A stretch of 64,000 bases of DNA from Paenibacillus ihbetae (lineage in GTDB: Bacteria; Bacillota; Bacilli; Paenibacillales; Paenibacillaceae), in assembly GCF_002741055.1 (NCBI RefSeq), contig NZ_CP016809.1, forward strand, positions 5,000,501 to 5,064,500. Reading direction: 5' to 3'. Position numbers and translations under genes: made by a program. Positions 1 to 8,092 of the stretch are shown here, in pieces; the first letter of the stretch is position 1; every line of letters begins with the position of its first letter. Under the pieces are notes generated by a model that made no database searches, was not told the origin of the DNA, and saw nothing but the letters and a program-made list of their open reading frames with translations.

Positions 1-524
1 AGCGGCCCGCCGCCCGAACGTTCGATGTCGGAGAACCAACCGCCCGGATTTCCGAGTCTGCGGATCGAAGAGGCTTTCGCGAAATAAATGTCCCCGAACT
101 CGCCTTTGTCCGCGAACTCGCGCAGCATTTGAGCATTCGGATCATAGCGTCTGACAAAGCCGACTTGAAGCAGCTTGCCGGAGGATTTCACCGCTTCCTG
201 AACGCGCAGCGCTTCCTCGACCGTGCGGCACAGCGGCTTCTCAACGAGTACATGCTTGCCGGCGTTAAGTGCGGCGATGCTGATCTCGGCATGGGTATTG
301 TTCCAGGTGCAGATGCTTACCGCATCGATCTCGGGATCGGCCAGCAGCTCGCGATAATCTGTAAATACTTTGGCAGCGCCGTACTTTTCAGCTGCAAGTC
401 GTGCGCGATCTTCATTTAAATCACATACCGCGAGCAGATTCGCGTTCGCATGTTTTTGATAGGATTGCAAATGCATAGCAGAGATCGAACCAGTTCCAAT
501 GACCCCAACATTAATTGATTCCAT
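1..524 (-). CDS. Gfo/Idh/MocA-family NAD(P)-dependent oxidoreductase (3' end cut by window)
   Basis: The minus strand reads from an ATG at 524 without a stop to the window edge, giving about 174 residues. The N-terminus holds a Rossmann dinucleotide motif (GVIGTG, residues 7-12), and the EKP motif typical of Gfo/Idh/MocA dehydrogenases follows near residue 93 (VLVEKPL). The start is set by GAGGAG at 532-537, 7 nt upstream. These enzymes oxidise or epimerise sugars and inositols with NAD(P); the substrate cannot be read from this part. It is divergent from an AraC regulator starting at 657, its likely controller (inference). Confidence 0.85.
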   Translation of the reverse strand, partial: MESINVGVIGTGSISAMHLQSYQKHANANLLAVCDLNEDRARLAAEKYGAAKVFTDYRELLADPEIDAVSICTWNNTHAEISIAALNAGKHVLVEKPLCRTVEEALRVQEAVKSSGKLLQVGFVRRYDPNAQMLREFADKGEFGDIYFAKASSIRRLGNPGGWFSDIERSGGGP

Positions 525-541
525 GATTTCACTCCTCTGAA

Positions 542-570
542 TTTACTGCATTACACTTCTGTATTATAAT
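542..570 (+). promoter_or_regulatory. Sigma-A-type promoter of the AraC gene
   Basis: TTTACT (542-547), a 17-nt spacer and TATAAT (565-570) lie about 85 nt before the TTG start of the AraC regulator. The -10 region is near-palindromic (ATTATAAT), so it may also serve the divergent oxidoreductase. Confidence 0.55.
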
Positions 571-656
571 GCTTCTAAGGAAAGACACCATGATAAACCG
601 TGCTTTTTGTTTGTACGATCGTGCTGTCTTGATCAAGTTCAAAGGAGACCAGAGCA

Positions 657-1529
657 TTGGACCATACACTGCGGGAACCGATGACGATGCCGGACCCCCA
701 ATTTCCGATCAAGGTTCATCTCTGCCAGTTCGAGGGCAGGGGACAGGTCATGTTCAACCGCCACTATCATGAGCATCTGGAAATTTTGTATTTTGTCACC
801 GGGGAAGCGATGCTGGAGTGTGGTTCCTCCACCTTGCATGCTCGGGAAGGCGATTTGATTGTCATTAATCGCAATGAGCTTCACTATGGGATCAGCCAAT
901 CTGATCATTTGTTCTATTATGCGTTAATCGTGGACTTCTCACTGCTCCAAAGCCATTCCTTGGACGCGCCGGAGATGAAATTCATTACGCCGATTACCCA
1001 AAATCGGCTGGTATTCGCCAACCGGGTAAACGGAGATGACGTCCTTTCGTCCATGCTGGCGATCATCCAAGAGCTGGAGCAACGGGAATTCGGATATGAG
1101 CTCGCCATTAAATCCGAGCTGTACCGCTTGCTTACGCTCCTCTTGAGAGGCTATGTTGCAACCGTTCTCACCCAGGATGAATATGTGGAGCGGATGAAGA
1201 ACGTGGAGCGCTTTGCCCCGATTTTCAAATACATTGAGGAGCATTACAAGGAGGAGCTGTCGGTCGAGCTGTTATCCGGAATGGCCGGTCTCAGCCGATA
1301 TCATTTCAGCCGGTTGTTTAAAGAGCTGAGCGGAAGAACCGTAACGGAATATGTTAACGAGACCAGGATTAATAAAGCGGATTACCTGCTGCGAAGCAGC
1401 CCGCTTACCGTCTCCGAGATTGCGGTAGCGACGGGGTTCAAGGATATTTATTATTTCAGCCGCATCTTCAAGAAATATAAACGGCTGGCCCCTTCCTTTT
1501 TAAGAAAAAACAGTGCTGTTTCTCATTGA
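657..1529 (+). CDS. AraC-family transcriptional regulator with N-terminal cupin domain
   Basis: 290 residues. The N-terminal half (about 15-90) is a cupin-like ligand-binding fold with a histidine-rich HYHEHLEI strand and a GDLIVINRNELH segment. The last 100 residues carry the two helix-turn-helix units of AraC/XylS proteins (LSVELLSGMAGLSRYHFSRL and VSEIAVATGFKDIYYFSRIF). I take the TTG at 657 because AAAGGAGA (641-648) sits 8 nt upstream; ATG 681 has no such site. It is divergent from the Gfo/Idh oxidoreductase and probably controls it. The effector is unknown, likely a sugar. Confidence 0.85.
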   Translation: MDHTLREPMTMPDPQFPIKVHLCQFEGRGQVMFNRHYHEHLEILYFVTGEAMLECGSSTLHAREGDLIVINRNELHYGISQSDHLFYYALIVDFSLLQSHSLDAPEMKFITPITQNRLVFANRVNGDDVLSSMLAIIQELEQREFGYELAIKSELYRLLTLLLRGYVATVLTQDEYVERMKNVERFAPIFKYIEEHYKEELSVELLSGMAGLSRYHFSRLFKELSGRTVTEYVNETRINKADYLLRSSPLTVSEIAVATGFKDIYYFSRIFKKYKRLAPSFLRKNSAVSH

Positions 1530-1597
1530 TCCGTCATATGCTGATCCATGTGCAGGCTGGTCATACCCCGTGCCGTTGTATCATAGGATAAGAACTG

Positions 1598-1626
1598 TAG
1601 ACATAAGGATCAATGCGTCCTATAAT
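1598..1626 (+). promoter_or_regulatory. Promoter of glpD leader
   Basis: TAGACA (1598-1603), a 17-nt spacer and a perfect TATAAT (1621-1626). Transcription would start near 1633, giving a leader of about 230 nt before glpD. Confidence 0.7.
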
Positions 1627-1653
1627 GAGTATCATTATATTAAATGCATAAGC

Positions 1654-1728
1654 GGGCGGAGATCATGGAGGACCCTTTTGCTTTGGATGCGTATGACGTG
1701 CGCATTTTGGGCAGAAGCGGTCCTTTTT
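1654..1728 (+). promoter_or_regulatory. GlpP-type antiterminator/terminator leader of glpD
   Basis: Positions 1654-1675 hold a GGG...CCC element beginning GGGCGGAGAT and followed by ATG. Its 3' half is also the 5' arm of an intrinsic terminator: AGGACC (1669-1674) pairs with GGTCCT (1719-1724), and TTTTGC (1676-1681) pairs with GCAGAA (1711-1716), followed by a T run to 1728. The two folds exclude each other. The same element precedes the HAD-glpP operon (3714-3735), and glpP itself is present, so this is very likely the RNA target of the G3P-responsive antiterminator GlpP. The leader design is established for B. subtilis glp genes; this assignment is inference. Confidence 0.75.
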
Positions 1729-1865
1729 AGGTATCGGAATGTATAAGCTTCGGAGCATCTGCTGCCTGATATCGCAGGAAAAGCCTGCCGGTAAACGTGA
1801 TGTTTCTTCTTTAAAGCACGTCGATGGACGTTTTTCTTTTCTCAAGGCGTTGGAAAAAGAGGTGA

Positions 1866-3617
1866 TTGACGGTGAACGATGGGTTATCCGCAAAGCTGCG
1901 GGGGCAATATTTGCAGGATATGGAGAGGGGCAAGCTGGATGTTCTGGTCATCGGCGGCGGCATAACGGGCGCCGGGATTGCCTGGGACGCCAGCAACCGC
2001 GGAATGAAGGCCGGCTTGGTGGAGATGAATGATTTCGCCTCCGGAGCAAGCGGCAAATCCGCCAAGGTGATTCATGGCGGATTAATATATCTCAGACAAG
2101 GGAAGCTTCGCTTTGTTCGCGAGTCTTGTACCGAGCGGGCATTGCTGCGCCGCTGCGCCCCACATTTGGTGAAACCGCTTCCAGTCCTGCTGCCGATTTA
2201 TAGACATCGGCCCGGCAGTTACTTGGCGAGCTCCATCCGGTTATTTGCGTATGATCGGCTTGCCGGTGCGAAGGCTGGCCGACGGGGAAGGATGTACCGG
2301 CGGGAACAAACGCTCTCCTTGGAAAATCTGCTGAATTCGGATGCGTTAAAAGGGGCGGCGTACTGCCGTGAATACCGGGCTGACGATGCGAGACTGACGC
2401 TTGAGGTGCTAAAGGCTGCCCGGATGAAGGGCGCGCTGATGGTCAATTATGCAAAAGTGTTGGGCTTTATCTACCGGAGCGGGAGGGTTGCAGGCGTTCA
2501 GGTTGAGGATCGCTTAACCGGAATCCGCTATCCGATCCTGGCCCGCCAAATTGTGAATGCCGCCGGTCCGTGGGCGGATCAGATCAGGCAAATGGACAAC
2601 TCGCTGGCCAGTGAGCAGCTGCTATTGACCAAGGGGGTGCATCTCGTGGTCGATTATAACAAACTCCCTGTTCGGCAGGCTGTTTGTTTCGATGGTCCCG
2701 GAGGCAGAAGGATTTTTGTCATCCCGAAGGAGCCCAAGACCTGCATCGGCATGACCGGGACCCCGTATCAAGGGAGTGTCGAGACGCCGGATATAACGGA
2801 CGAGGATACGCGGTATGCGTTGGATACCGTCAATGGCTTGTTCCCCGGAATCCGCCTGAAGCAGGAGGATATCGAAGCAGGCTGGTGCGGATTAAGCGCG
2901 ATGTTCAAGCCGGAGAACGGACAGTCGCCCGACATGACCGGGAAGGATGGCATTCTGATATCCGAATCGGGGTTGATCACAGCGAGGCCTGGAAATCTAA
3001 CCGGGTTTCGCAAGAGGGCGATGTCCGTAGTAGACCTTGTGGCTAAGCACATCCAAGATGAGGATGGCACCATCTATCCTCCCTGCATGACCGACCGGAC
3101 GCCAATCAGCGGAGGGGACTTGAACGGTCTCAGTTATAAAAGGTTCAAGGAAATGATGCTCGAACAGGGTGCCCTTCAAGGAATTGGAGCGGACCCAATG
3201 CGAAGGCTCATATCGAGATACGGGTCGAACGCGAAGAGGCTGCTGGATATTTACCTGGCTTCATCAACGGAGGAAAGGGATGAATATAAGCTGCTGCGGG
3301 CAGAGCTGATCTATTCGATCGAGCATGAAATGACCGCGGCCGCCGAAGATTTCCTGATGCGGCGAACCGGCTGGGTATGGTTTGAGCGGGAGACGGCCGA
3401 GCGGATGATCGCTCCCGTCTTGCAGATCATGGGCGAGCTGCTGGACTGGGACGAAGAAGAGCGGAGCAGGCAGTGGCGTTTGCTTGAAGACCAGCTTCAG
3501 ATGGCTTGGGGGCTTGGAGGAGGCAGTCTGCTGGAGCGTTTGCCCTTTGACCATGACCATCATCCCGCAGAGCTGACCCATCCGGATGAAGCTGCGGAAC
3601 AGTTAACGCAAACTTAG
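1866..3617 (+). CDS. glpD: Aerobic glycerol-3-phosphate dehydrogenase, FAD-dependent
   Basis: 583 residues, close to the usual 550-570. The N-terminus has the FAD-binding VIGGGITGAG motif (residues about 27-36) and the family segment GASGKSAKVIHGGLIYL. A DAO-type core and a C-terminal helical cap (from about 410) follow. It oxidises sn-glycerol-3-phosphate to dihydroxyacetone phosphate and feeds electrons to the quinone pool at the membrane. The TTG at 1866 follows AAAAAGAGGTGA closely; GTG 1872 is a possible alternative. A terminator-bearing leader (1654-1728) with the GlpP element lies upstream, and glpP is 1.2 kb downstream, so G3P-dependent antitermination is expected. Confidence 0.95.
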   Translation: MTVNDGLSAKLRGQYLQDMERGKLDVLVIGGGITGAGIAWDASNRGMKAGLVEMNDFASGASGKSAKVIHGGLIYLRQGKLRFVRESCTERALLRRCAPHLVKPLPVLLPIYRHRPGSYLASSIRLFAYDRLAGAKAGRRGRMYRREQTLSLENLLNSDALKGAAYCREYRADDARLTLEVLKAARMKGALMVNYAKVLGFIYRSGRVAGVQVEDRLTGIRYPILARQIVNAAGPWADQIRQMDNSLASEQLLLTKGVHLVVDYNKLPVRQAVCFDGPGGRRIFVIPKEPKTCIGMTGTPYQGSVETPDITDEDTRYALDTVNGLFPGIRLKQEDIEAGWCGLSAMFKPENGQSPDMTGKDGILISESGLITARPGNLTGFRKRAMSVVDLVAKHIQDEDGTIYPPCMTDRTPISGGDLNGLSYKRFKEMMLEQGALQGIGADPMRRLISRYGSNAKRLLDIYLASSTEERDEYKLLRAELIYSIEHEMTAAAEDFLMRRTGWVWFERETAERMIAPVLQIMGELLDWDEEERSRQWRLLEDQLQMAWGLGGGSLLERLPFDHDHHPAELTHPDEAAEQLTQT

Positions 3618-3663
3618 CGGCTGCCATTATCGGCATGTGAGCCAACGGATCCGCATGATTGAC

Positions 3664-3692
3664 TTGTCAAATGGAATAAGTGGTTGTAGTAT
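3664..3692 (+). promoter_or_regulatory. Promoter of the HAD-glpP operon
   Basis: TTGTCA (3664-3669), 17-nt spacer, TAGTAT (3687-3692), about 20 nt upstream of the GlpP-type leader element. TATTAT at 3702-3707 is a second -10 candidate but lacks a clear -35. Confidence 0.45.
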
Positions 3693-3713
3693 AAAGCTAT
3701 CTATTATAGAGCT

Positions 3714-3805
3714 GGGCGGAGATGATGAGAAGCCCTTTGCATAACGGAATCATTCATTTTGCATGAATGAGTGTCTTGCTATGCAGAGGAGCTTCTCATT
3801 TTTTT
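3714..3805 (+). promoter_or_regulatory. GlpP-type antiterminator/terminator leader of the HAD-glpP operon
   Basis: Positions 3714-3735 repeat the 22-nt element seen at 1654-1675 (GGGCGGAGAT, then ATG, ending in CCC). The terminator is very strong: ATGAGAAGC plus CCTTTGCAT (3725-3742) pairs with ATGCAGAGG (3781-3789) and GCTTCTCAT (3791-3799), an 18-bp stem with one bulged A, capped by a TCATTCA/TGAATGA hairpin (3750-3770) and followed by seven Ts. Compared with the glpD leader, both terminator arms changed together (AGGACC/GGTCCT versus AGAAGC/GCTTCT) while the 5' element stayed. The operon encodes GlpP, so this implies autoregulation. Confidence 0.75.
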
Positions 3806-3980
3806 ATGGGCGAACTTAGCCCTCCGGCTCCTTCAGCTAGTGGTTTCGGCAAGGACTAACCGGCCGCGCCGGAACATATGAATACTAAACCGAATGGCGG
3901 CTTTCGCGTTAGGAGCTTCACGAATTCGGAACGGTGAAGATATCAAAATTCCAAGATTGAACATGCAGAGGAGATCGAGT

Positions 3981-4790
3981 ATGGATCATTTTTCAGGGTA
4001 TATCTTTGACTTGGATGGCACGATTTATTTAGGACCGGAAGCGATCGAGGGGGCCGTAGAGACCGTACGTTATTTGCAGGGCTTGAATAAGCGCTTGCTG
4101 TTTCTGACGAACAAAACGATCGATTCCCGCGAAAATTATTTAAAAAAACTGGGGAAGCTCGGGATCCGGGTGGAGCTGGATAACATTTTGAATCCCGCAC
4201 TCGTAACGATTCATTATTTGCACAAGCATCATCCGGAGGCGAAGGTTTATGTCATCGGCGAGCCGATACTAAAACAGGAGCTGCTGGATAACGGGATTAC
4301 GTTTGCATCTGCACCGGAAGAGACGGACGTCGTTGTCGTGTCCTGGGATCGGGACTTTCATTATAAGCATCTGGATTTTGCTTACCAATCGATTAAGAGA
4401 GGCGCGGCCGTTATCGCTACGCATCCGGATCGCACATGCCCGATGCCGGGCGGCGATATTCCTGATTGCGGCGGCATGATCGGGGCTATTGAAGGCACGA
4501 CCGGCATGAAAATTTCGACCGTCATGGGCAAACCCTCCGTCTTGACGGCGTTGACGGCACTTGATATTTTGGGAGTTAAGGCTGAAGAGTGCCTCATGAC
4601 GGGAGATCGCCTGGAAACCGATATTCGAATGGGCAATCAGGCCGGGATGAGCACAGCGTTGGTGCTTACGGGCGTCTCAACGCCGGAGGATTTGAAAGAC
4701 AGCGATGTGAAGCCGACCTATATTCTGAATTCGGTCCACGACATCTACCGCAGCCGTGCCGTGAAAGAGGCCAATGAAGCGGGTAATTAA
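3981..4790 (+). CDS. HAD-superfamily (subclass IIA) phosphatase, NagD/AraL-like
   Basis: 269 residues. HAD motif I is FDLDGT with D10 and D12 as nucleophile and acid; motif II is LTNKT (T43); the lysine motif is MGKPS; the acidic motif is GDRLETDI. The cap sits between motifs II and III as in NagD, AraL and phosphoglycolate/glycerol phosphatases. ATG 3981 follows AGAGGAGA (3967-3974); the in-frame upstream ATG lies inside the leader and is less likely. It is first in an operon with glpP behind a GlpP-type leader, which suggests a phosphorylated glycerol or triose substrate such as G3P (inference). The exact substrate cannot be read from sequence. Confidence 0.85.
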   Translation: MDHFSGYIFDLDGTIYLGPEAIEGAVETVRYLQGLNKRLLFLTNKTIDSRENYLKKLGKLGIRVELDNILNPALVTIHYLHKHHPEAKVYVIGEPILKQELLDNGITFASAPEETDVVVVSWDRDFHYKHLDFAYQSIKRGAAVIATHPDRTCPMPGGDIPDCGGMIGAIEGTTGMKISTVMGKPSVLTALTALDILGVKAEECLMTGDRLETDIRMGNQAGMSTALVLTGVSTPEDLKDSDVKPTYILNSVHDIYRSRAVKEANEAGN

Positions 4791-4856
4791 GGTACAAAAA
4801 ATAAGCCCGGGCAGCTGGAGAACCGGAGATGCTGCCCATGGCAACGAGGTGAAGAC

Positions 4857-5462
4857 ATGAGAACAAGTGTAGAAGGCGCGCAGCGGATTACGTACTGCTT
4901 GAAGCGCAAACCGATCATTACTTCTTTGATGAATGCTGACGAGCTCCCCTCCGTGCTCGCAACCGAATCGAACATCGTATTTATTTTGAGGACCGATATA
5001 TTCAATATCGAGTCGATCGTAGAGCAAATCCAGGAGGCCGGGAAGCTGTCCTTTGTTCACTTCGATCTGATCGAAGGGATCGGAAAGGATCGGGCGGGCG
5101 TGACGTATTTGGCTGAAAAGGTAGGCATCGACGGCATTGTAACCACGAAGAATACGATCATTGTCGAGGCCAAAAAGCTTGGCCTGCTGACCGTTCAGCG
5201 ATTATTCGTGTTTGATTCCGTTTCGCTGGACAACGGAATCAAGATGATAAAGGCATCGAATCCGGATGCCATTGAAGTGCTGCCGGGCATGGTATGCGAG
5301 CGGATTATGGACCGGATCCGGGCTGAAGTCGATGTGCCCGTCATTGCGGGCGGATTAATGATTGATTTGGAGGATTTCGATACGGCCCTGAAGAGCGGCG
5401 TCATCGGGATATCGACCTCCAGTAAGGAACTATGGCGCTGGCAGGATGAGCATATGCAATAA
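4857..5462 (+). CDS. glpP: Glycerol-3-phosphate-responsive RNA antiterminator GlpP
   Basis: 201 residues, near the usual 190-200. It has the GlpP TIM-barrel-like fold with the family phrases FVHFDLIEGIGKD, GIVTTKN, EVLPGM and VIAGGLM near a phosphate-binding loop. GlpP binds G3P and then prevents termination in leaders of glp genes. ATG 4857 has GAGGTGA (4845-4851). It lies 66 nt after the HAD gene; the spacer holds a 7-bp hairpin (4809-4837) without a T run. Two leader elements in the window (1654, 3714) are its likely RNA targets. Confidence 0.93.
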   Translation: MRTSVEGAQRITYCLKRKPIITSLMNADELPSVLATESNIVFILRTDIFNIESIVEQIQEAGKLSFVHFDLIEGIGKDRAGVTYLAEKVGIDGIVTTKNTIIVEAKKLGLLTVQRLFVFDSVSLDNGIKMIKASNPDAIEVLPGMVCERIMDRIRAEVDVPVIAGGLMIDLEDFDTALKSGVIGISTSSKELWRWQDEHMQ

Positions 5463-5514
5463 GAGCCGCCAGCGAGGGGATAATAGAACGGTTGCTGATG
5501 AGGAGTGAACGAAA

Positions 5515-6228
5515 ATGTACGATATTTCACTGGATATGCAAACGATGCTGATGCGGCTGCTGTTTGCAGCTCTGCTTGGCGGACTGATCGGTTGGGAACG
5601 GGAGCGCAGAAATAAGCAGGCTGGACTGAAAACCCATCTGTTGGTTGCCGTAGGATCAACCCTCATCATGTTGACCTCCATTTACGGATTTGACTCCTTG
5701 CTTATCAATCATCCCAATGCCAGATTCGACCCTGCGCGGCTTGCGGCGCAGGTGGTAAGCGGCATCGGCTTCCTTGGCGCGGGCGCTATCCTGCGGCGTT
5801 CCAACCATATTATCTCGGGCCTAACGACGGCAGCAACGTTATGGGTCGCTGCTGCCATCGGGCTTAGCGTGGGCTCCGGGTTTTACTGGCCGGCTGTCGT
5901 TACGACTGCCATCGTGCTGATCAGTACGCTTGTGCTGAACAAGCTGGAATCCCGGTTTTTGTTCATTAAGAAGTCGGGGAGCCTGAAGATCATGATTGAA
6001 GCGGGCGACCGGCCCGTGCAGGTCAGCATCATTACGGATCTGCTTCAAAAGGCGAACATGACCGTCCAGGGCATGATCGTCAATAATGATTCCGCTGATG
6101 ATGATTCAACCAAGGTGACGATGGAATTTCGGGTCTATTCATTTAACAGCAAAGGCATTGATGCTTTATTCGAGCAGCTGTGGCAGGTCGAGGGGATCAA
6201 GCAGGTGCGGATGAATTGGCGGGATTAG
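5515..6228 (+). CDS. MgtC/SapB-family membrane protein
   Basis: 237 residues. Four hydrophobic helices fill the first 145 residues, including the family signatures LLGGLIGWERE (residues about 18-28), SGIGFLGAGAIL and TTAATLWVAAAIGL. A soluble C-terminal domain of about 90 residues with ACT-like predicted topology follows, as in many Gram-positive members. Members are linked to growth in low magnesium and to control of phosphate or ATP balance; the molecular activity is unsettled. GAGGAGTGA precedes the ATG, and it starts 52 nt after glpP, so it may share the glpP transcript. A terminator follows at 6271. Confidence 0.85.
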   Translation: MYDISLDMQTMLMRLLFAALLGGLIGWERERRNKQAGLKTHLLVAVGSTLIMLTSIYGFDSLLINHPNARFDPARLAAQVVSGIGFLGAGAILRRSNHIISGLTTAATLWVAAAIGLSVGSGFYWPAVVTTAIVLISTLVLNKLESRFLFIKKSGSLKIMIEAGDRPVQVSIITDLLQKANMTVQGMIVNNDSADDDSTKVTMEFRVYSFNSKGIDALFEQLWQVEGIKQVRMNWRD

Positions 6229-6270
6229 TCCGCTTTTAACCGAAAATAGCATCTCAGACGAGTTTTACCC

Positions 6271-6299
6271 AGGAGCCGTACAATTGTACGGCTCCTTTT
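6271..6299 (+). terminator. Intrinsic terminator after the glpP-mgtC unit
   Basis: AGGAGCCGTAC and GTACGGCTCCT form an 11-bp stem around a short AATT centre, followed by TTTT. Confidence 0.85.
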
Positions 6300-6380
6300 C
6301 ATTATCAACTTCGCATGAAAAAGGAATGTAAAGCAAATAATGGAGGATAACTCGAGCTTTGCATGCTGGGAGGAAACGAA

Positions 6381-8075
6381 ATGCTACGCTACCGGTCTCG
6401 CGGCCGCCGCTTCACCCGGGGGAAGGAAGCGCCGGGGCAGGGAGATTCCCGGACAGCTCCGGGAATCCAGCCGGCCGACCATTTACAGGAGCATCTGGAC
6501 CGCATCCGCAATGAACTTGGGAACAGCCCGGATATCATTTTCCGCCAATTGAAGCTTGGGGGAGCGTCCGAGGCCAATTGCGCCATCGTCTATTTGAACG
6601 GGCTCAGTGATCCGGAGAAGATCAACCACGATGTGATGGAATCGCTGCTGCAACTGGACAAGGAGTTCCTGCAGAACGTGGAGCGCAGCCCGGCCGATGT
6701 TCTGGATATGGTGATGAAAGACGGGTTGGCCACGGGCGAATCCAGGATAAGTGCGGATTGGAACGAAGCGATGCTGGCGATCTTGTCGGGGGACACGGTC
6801 ATCCTGTTTGAGGGGGCGGATCGCATCATTATCGCAGGCACTCAGGGCGGGCAATGGAGATCGGTAACCGAGCCGACCTCGCAGCTGGTCGTCCGCGGCC
6901 CGAAGGACAGCTTCGTGGAGTCCATTGCAACCAATATTTCACTCATCCGGCGGAGATTGAAATCTTCTCAGCTAAGGCTGGAAACGATGAAGATCGGATC
7001 GGTCACCCATACCCACGTAGCTATCATGTATGTCAAGGAGAAGGCGGATCCCGGGATTGTCAGGGAGATCAAGGACAGGCTGAACCGGATTGAAATTGAA
7101 GGGATATTAGAGTCGGCCTATATTGAAGAATTCATTCAAGACAAGACGATCACCCCGTTTCCAACCATATATAATACGGAGCGCCCTGACGATGCGACGA
7201 GCAAGCTGCTGGAGGGCCGAATCGTCGTCTTGGTGGACGGAACCCCTTTTGTGCTGGTGCTTCCAACGGTATTTGCCCATTTCTTTCAATCTCCTGAGGA
7301 TTATGCGCAGCGTTTCGACATTGCGATCGTTATGAGGCTCGTACGCTATATCGGCTTTATTATTTTGGTTCTTGGCCCGTCTGTCTATATCGCGTTAACA
7401 ACGTTCCACTATGAAATGGTACCGACGCAGCTGCTGATCAGTCTGGTTGCCCAACGTGAAGGCGTCCCCTTTCCGGCCTTTATCGAAGCGATGCTCATGG
7501 AGGTCGTGTTCGAGATATTGCGGGAAGCCGGCGTCAGAATGCCGCGAGCGATCGGGCAAACGGTGTCGGTAGTCGGTGCGCTCATCCTTGGACAAGCCGT
7601 CGTGGAAGCGGGCCTGATTACACCAGCTATGGTTATCGTTGTGGCATTGACAGGTATTGCTAGCTTCACGCTTCCGGCCTACAACCTGTCCATCGCTGGC
7701 CGGCTGATCCGATTCGGCTTCATGGTTCTCTCCGGCATGTTCGGCTTCTATGGGTTGACTCTGGGCGTCATCGTGCTGATTGCGCACATGAACAGTCTTC
7801 GATCCTTCGGCGTGCCCTTCATGTCGCCAATCAGCCCATTCCGTCTCAGGAATCAGAAGGACGCGATCATCCGATTACCCTTTCAGCCGCTGCAATCCCA
7901 AGCCGCGGAGGCTTCAACGGGACCCGGAGCGGCATCGAAGAATGACGCTTCCACGGCTGAAGACTCGGATGGGAGAATGGACGGGGCGGGGCAGCAAGGC
8001 TCCGATGGCAAAATCAATTCGGGCAGCAGGCAGCACACGGCTGCGAACGGAGCTGGAGGAAATCGTAACGCATGA
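6381..8075 (+). CDS. Spore germination protein, GerA/GerKA family (A subunit)
   Basis: 564 residues from ATG 6381, chosen because GGGAGGA (6368-6374) lies 6 nt upstream; ATG 6363 precedes that site. The first 300 residues are hydrophilic and form the two-lobed cytoplasmic region of GerA A subunits; family marks include EGADRIIIAGTQGGQWRSVTEP and the GPKDSFVESIATNISLIRRR stretch. Five or six membrane helices fill about 305-470, followed by a Ser/Gly/Ala-rich tail. With the B and C subunits downstream it forms a nutrient germinant receptor in the spore inner membrane. The ligand is not predictable. Expected to be forespore-expressed; I saw no convincing sigma-G site. Confidence 0.93.
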   Translation: MLRYRSRGRRFTRGKEAPGQGDSRTAPGIQPADHLQEHLDRIRNELGNSPDIIFRQLKLGGASEANCAIVYLNGLSDPEKINHDVMESLLQLDKEFLQNVERSPADVLDMVMKDGLATGESRISADWNEAMLAILSGDTVILFEGADRIIIAGTQGGQWRSVTEPTSQLVVRGPKDSFVESIATNISLIRRRLKSSQLRLETMKIGSVTHTHVAIMYVKEKADPGIVREIKDRLNRIEIEGILESAYIEEFIQDKTITPFPTIYNTERPDDATSKLLEGRIVVLVDGTPFVLVLPTVFAHFFQSPEDYAQRFDIAIVMRLVRYIGFIILVLGPSVYIALTTFHYEMVPTQLLISLVAQREGVPFPAFIEAMLMEVVFEILREAGVRMPRAIGQTVSVVGALILGQAVVEAGLITPAMVIVVALTGIASFTLPAYNLSIAGRLIRFGFMVLSGMFGFYGLTLGVIVLIAHMNSLRSFGVPFMSPISPFRLRNQKDAIIRLPFQPLQSQAAEASTGPGAASKNDASTAEDSDGRMDGAGQQGSDGKINSGSRQHTAANGAGGNRNA

Positions 8076-8092
8076 TGGGAGCGAAATGAGAT

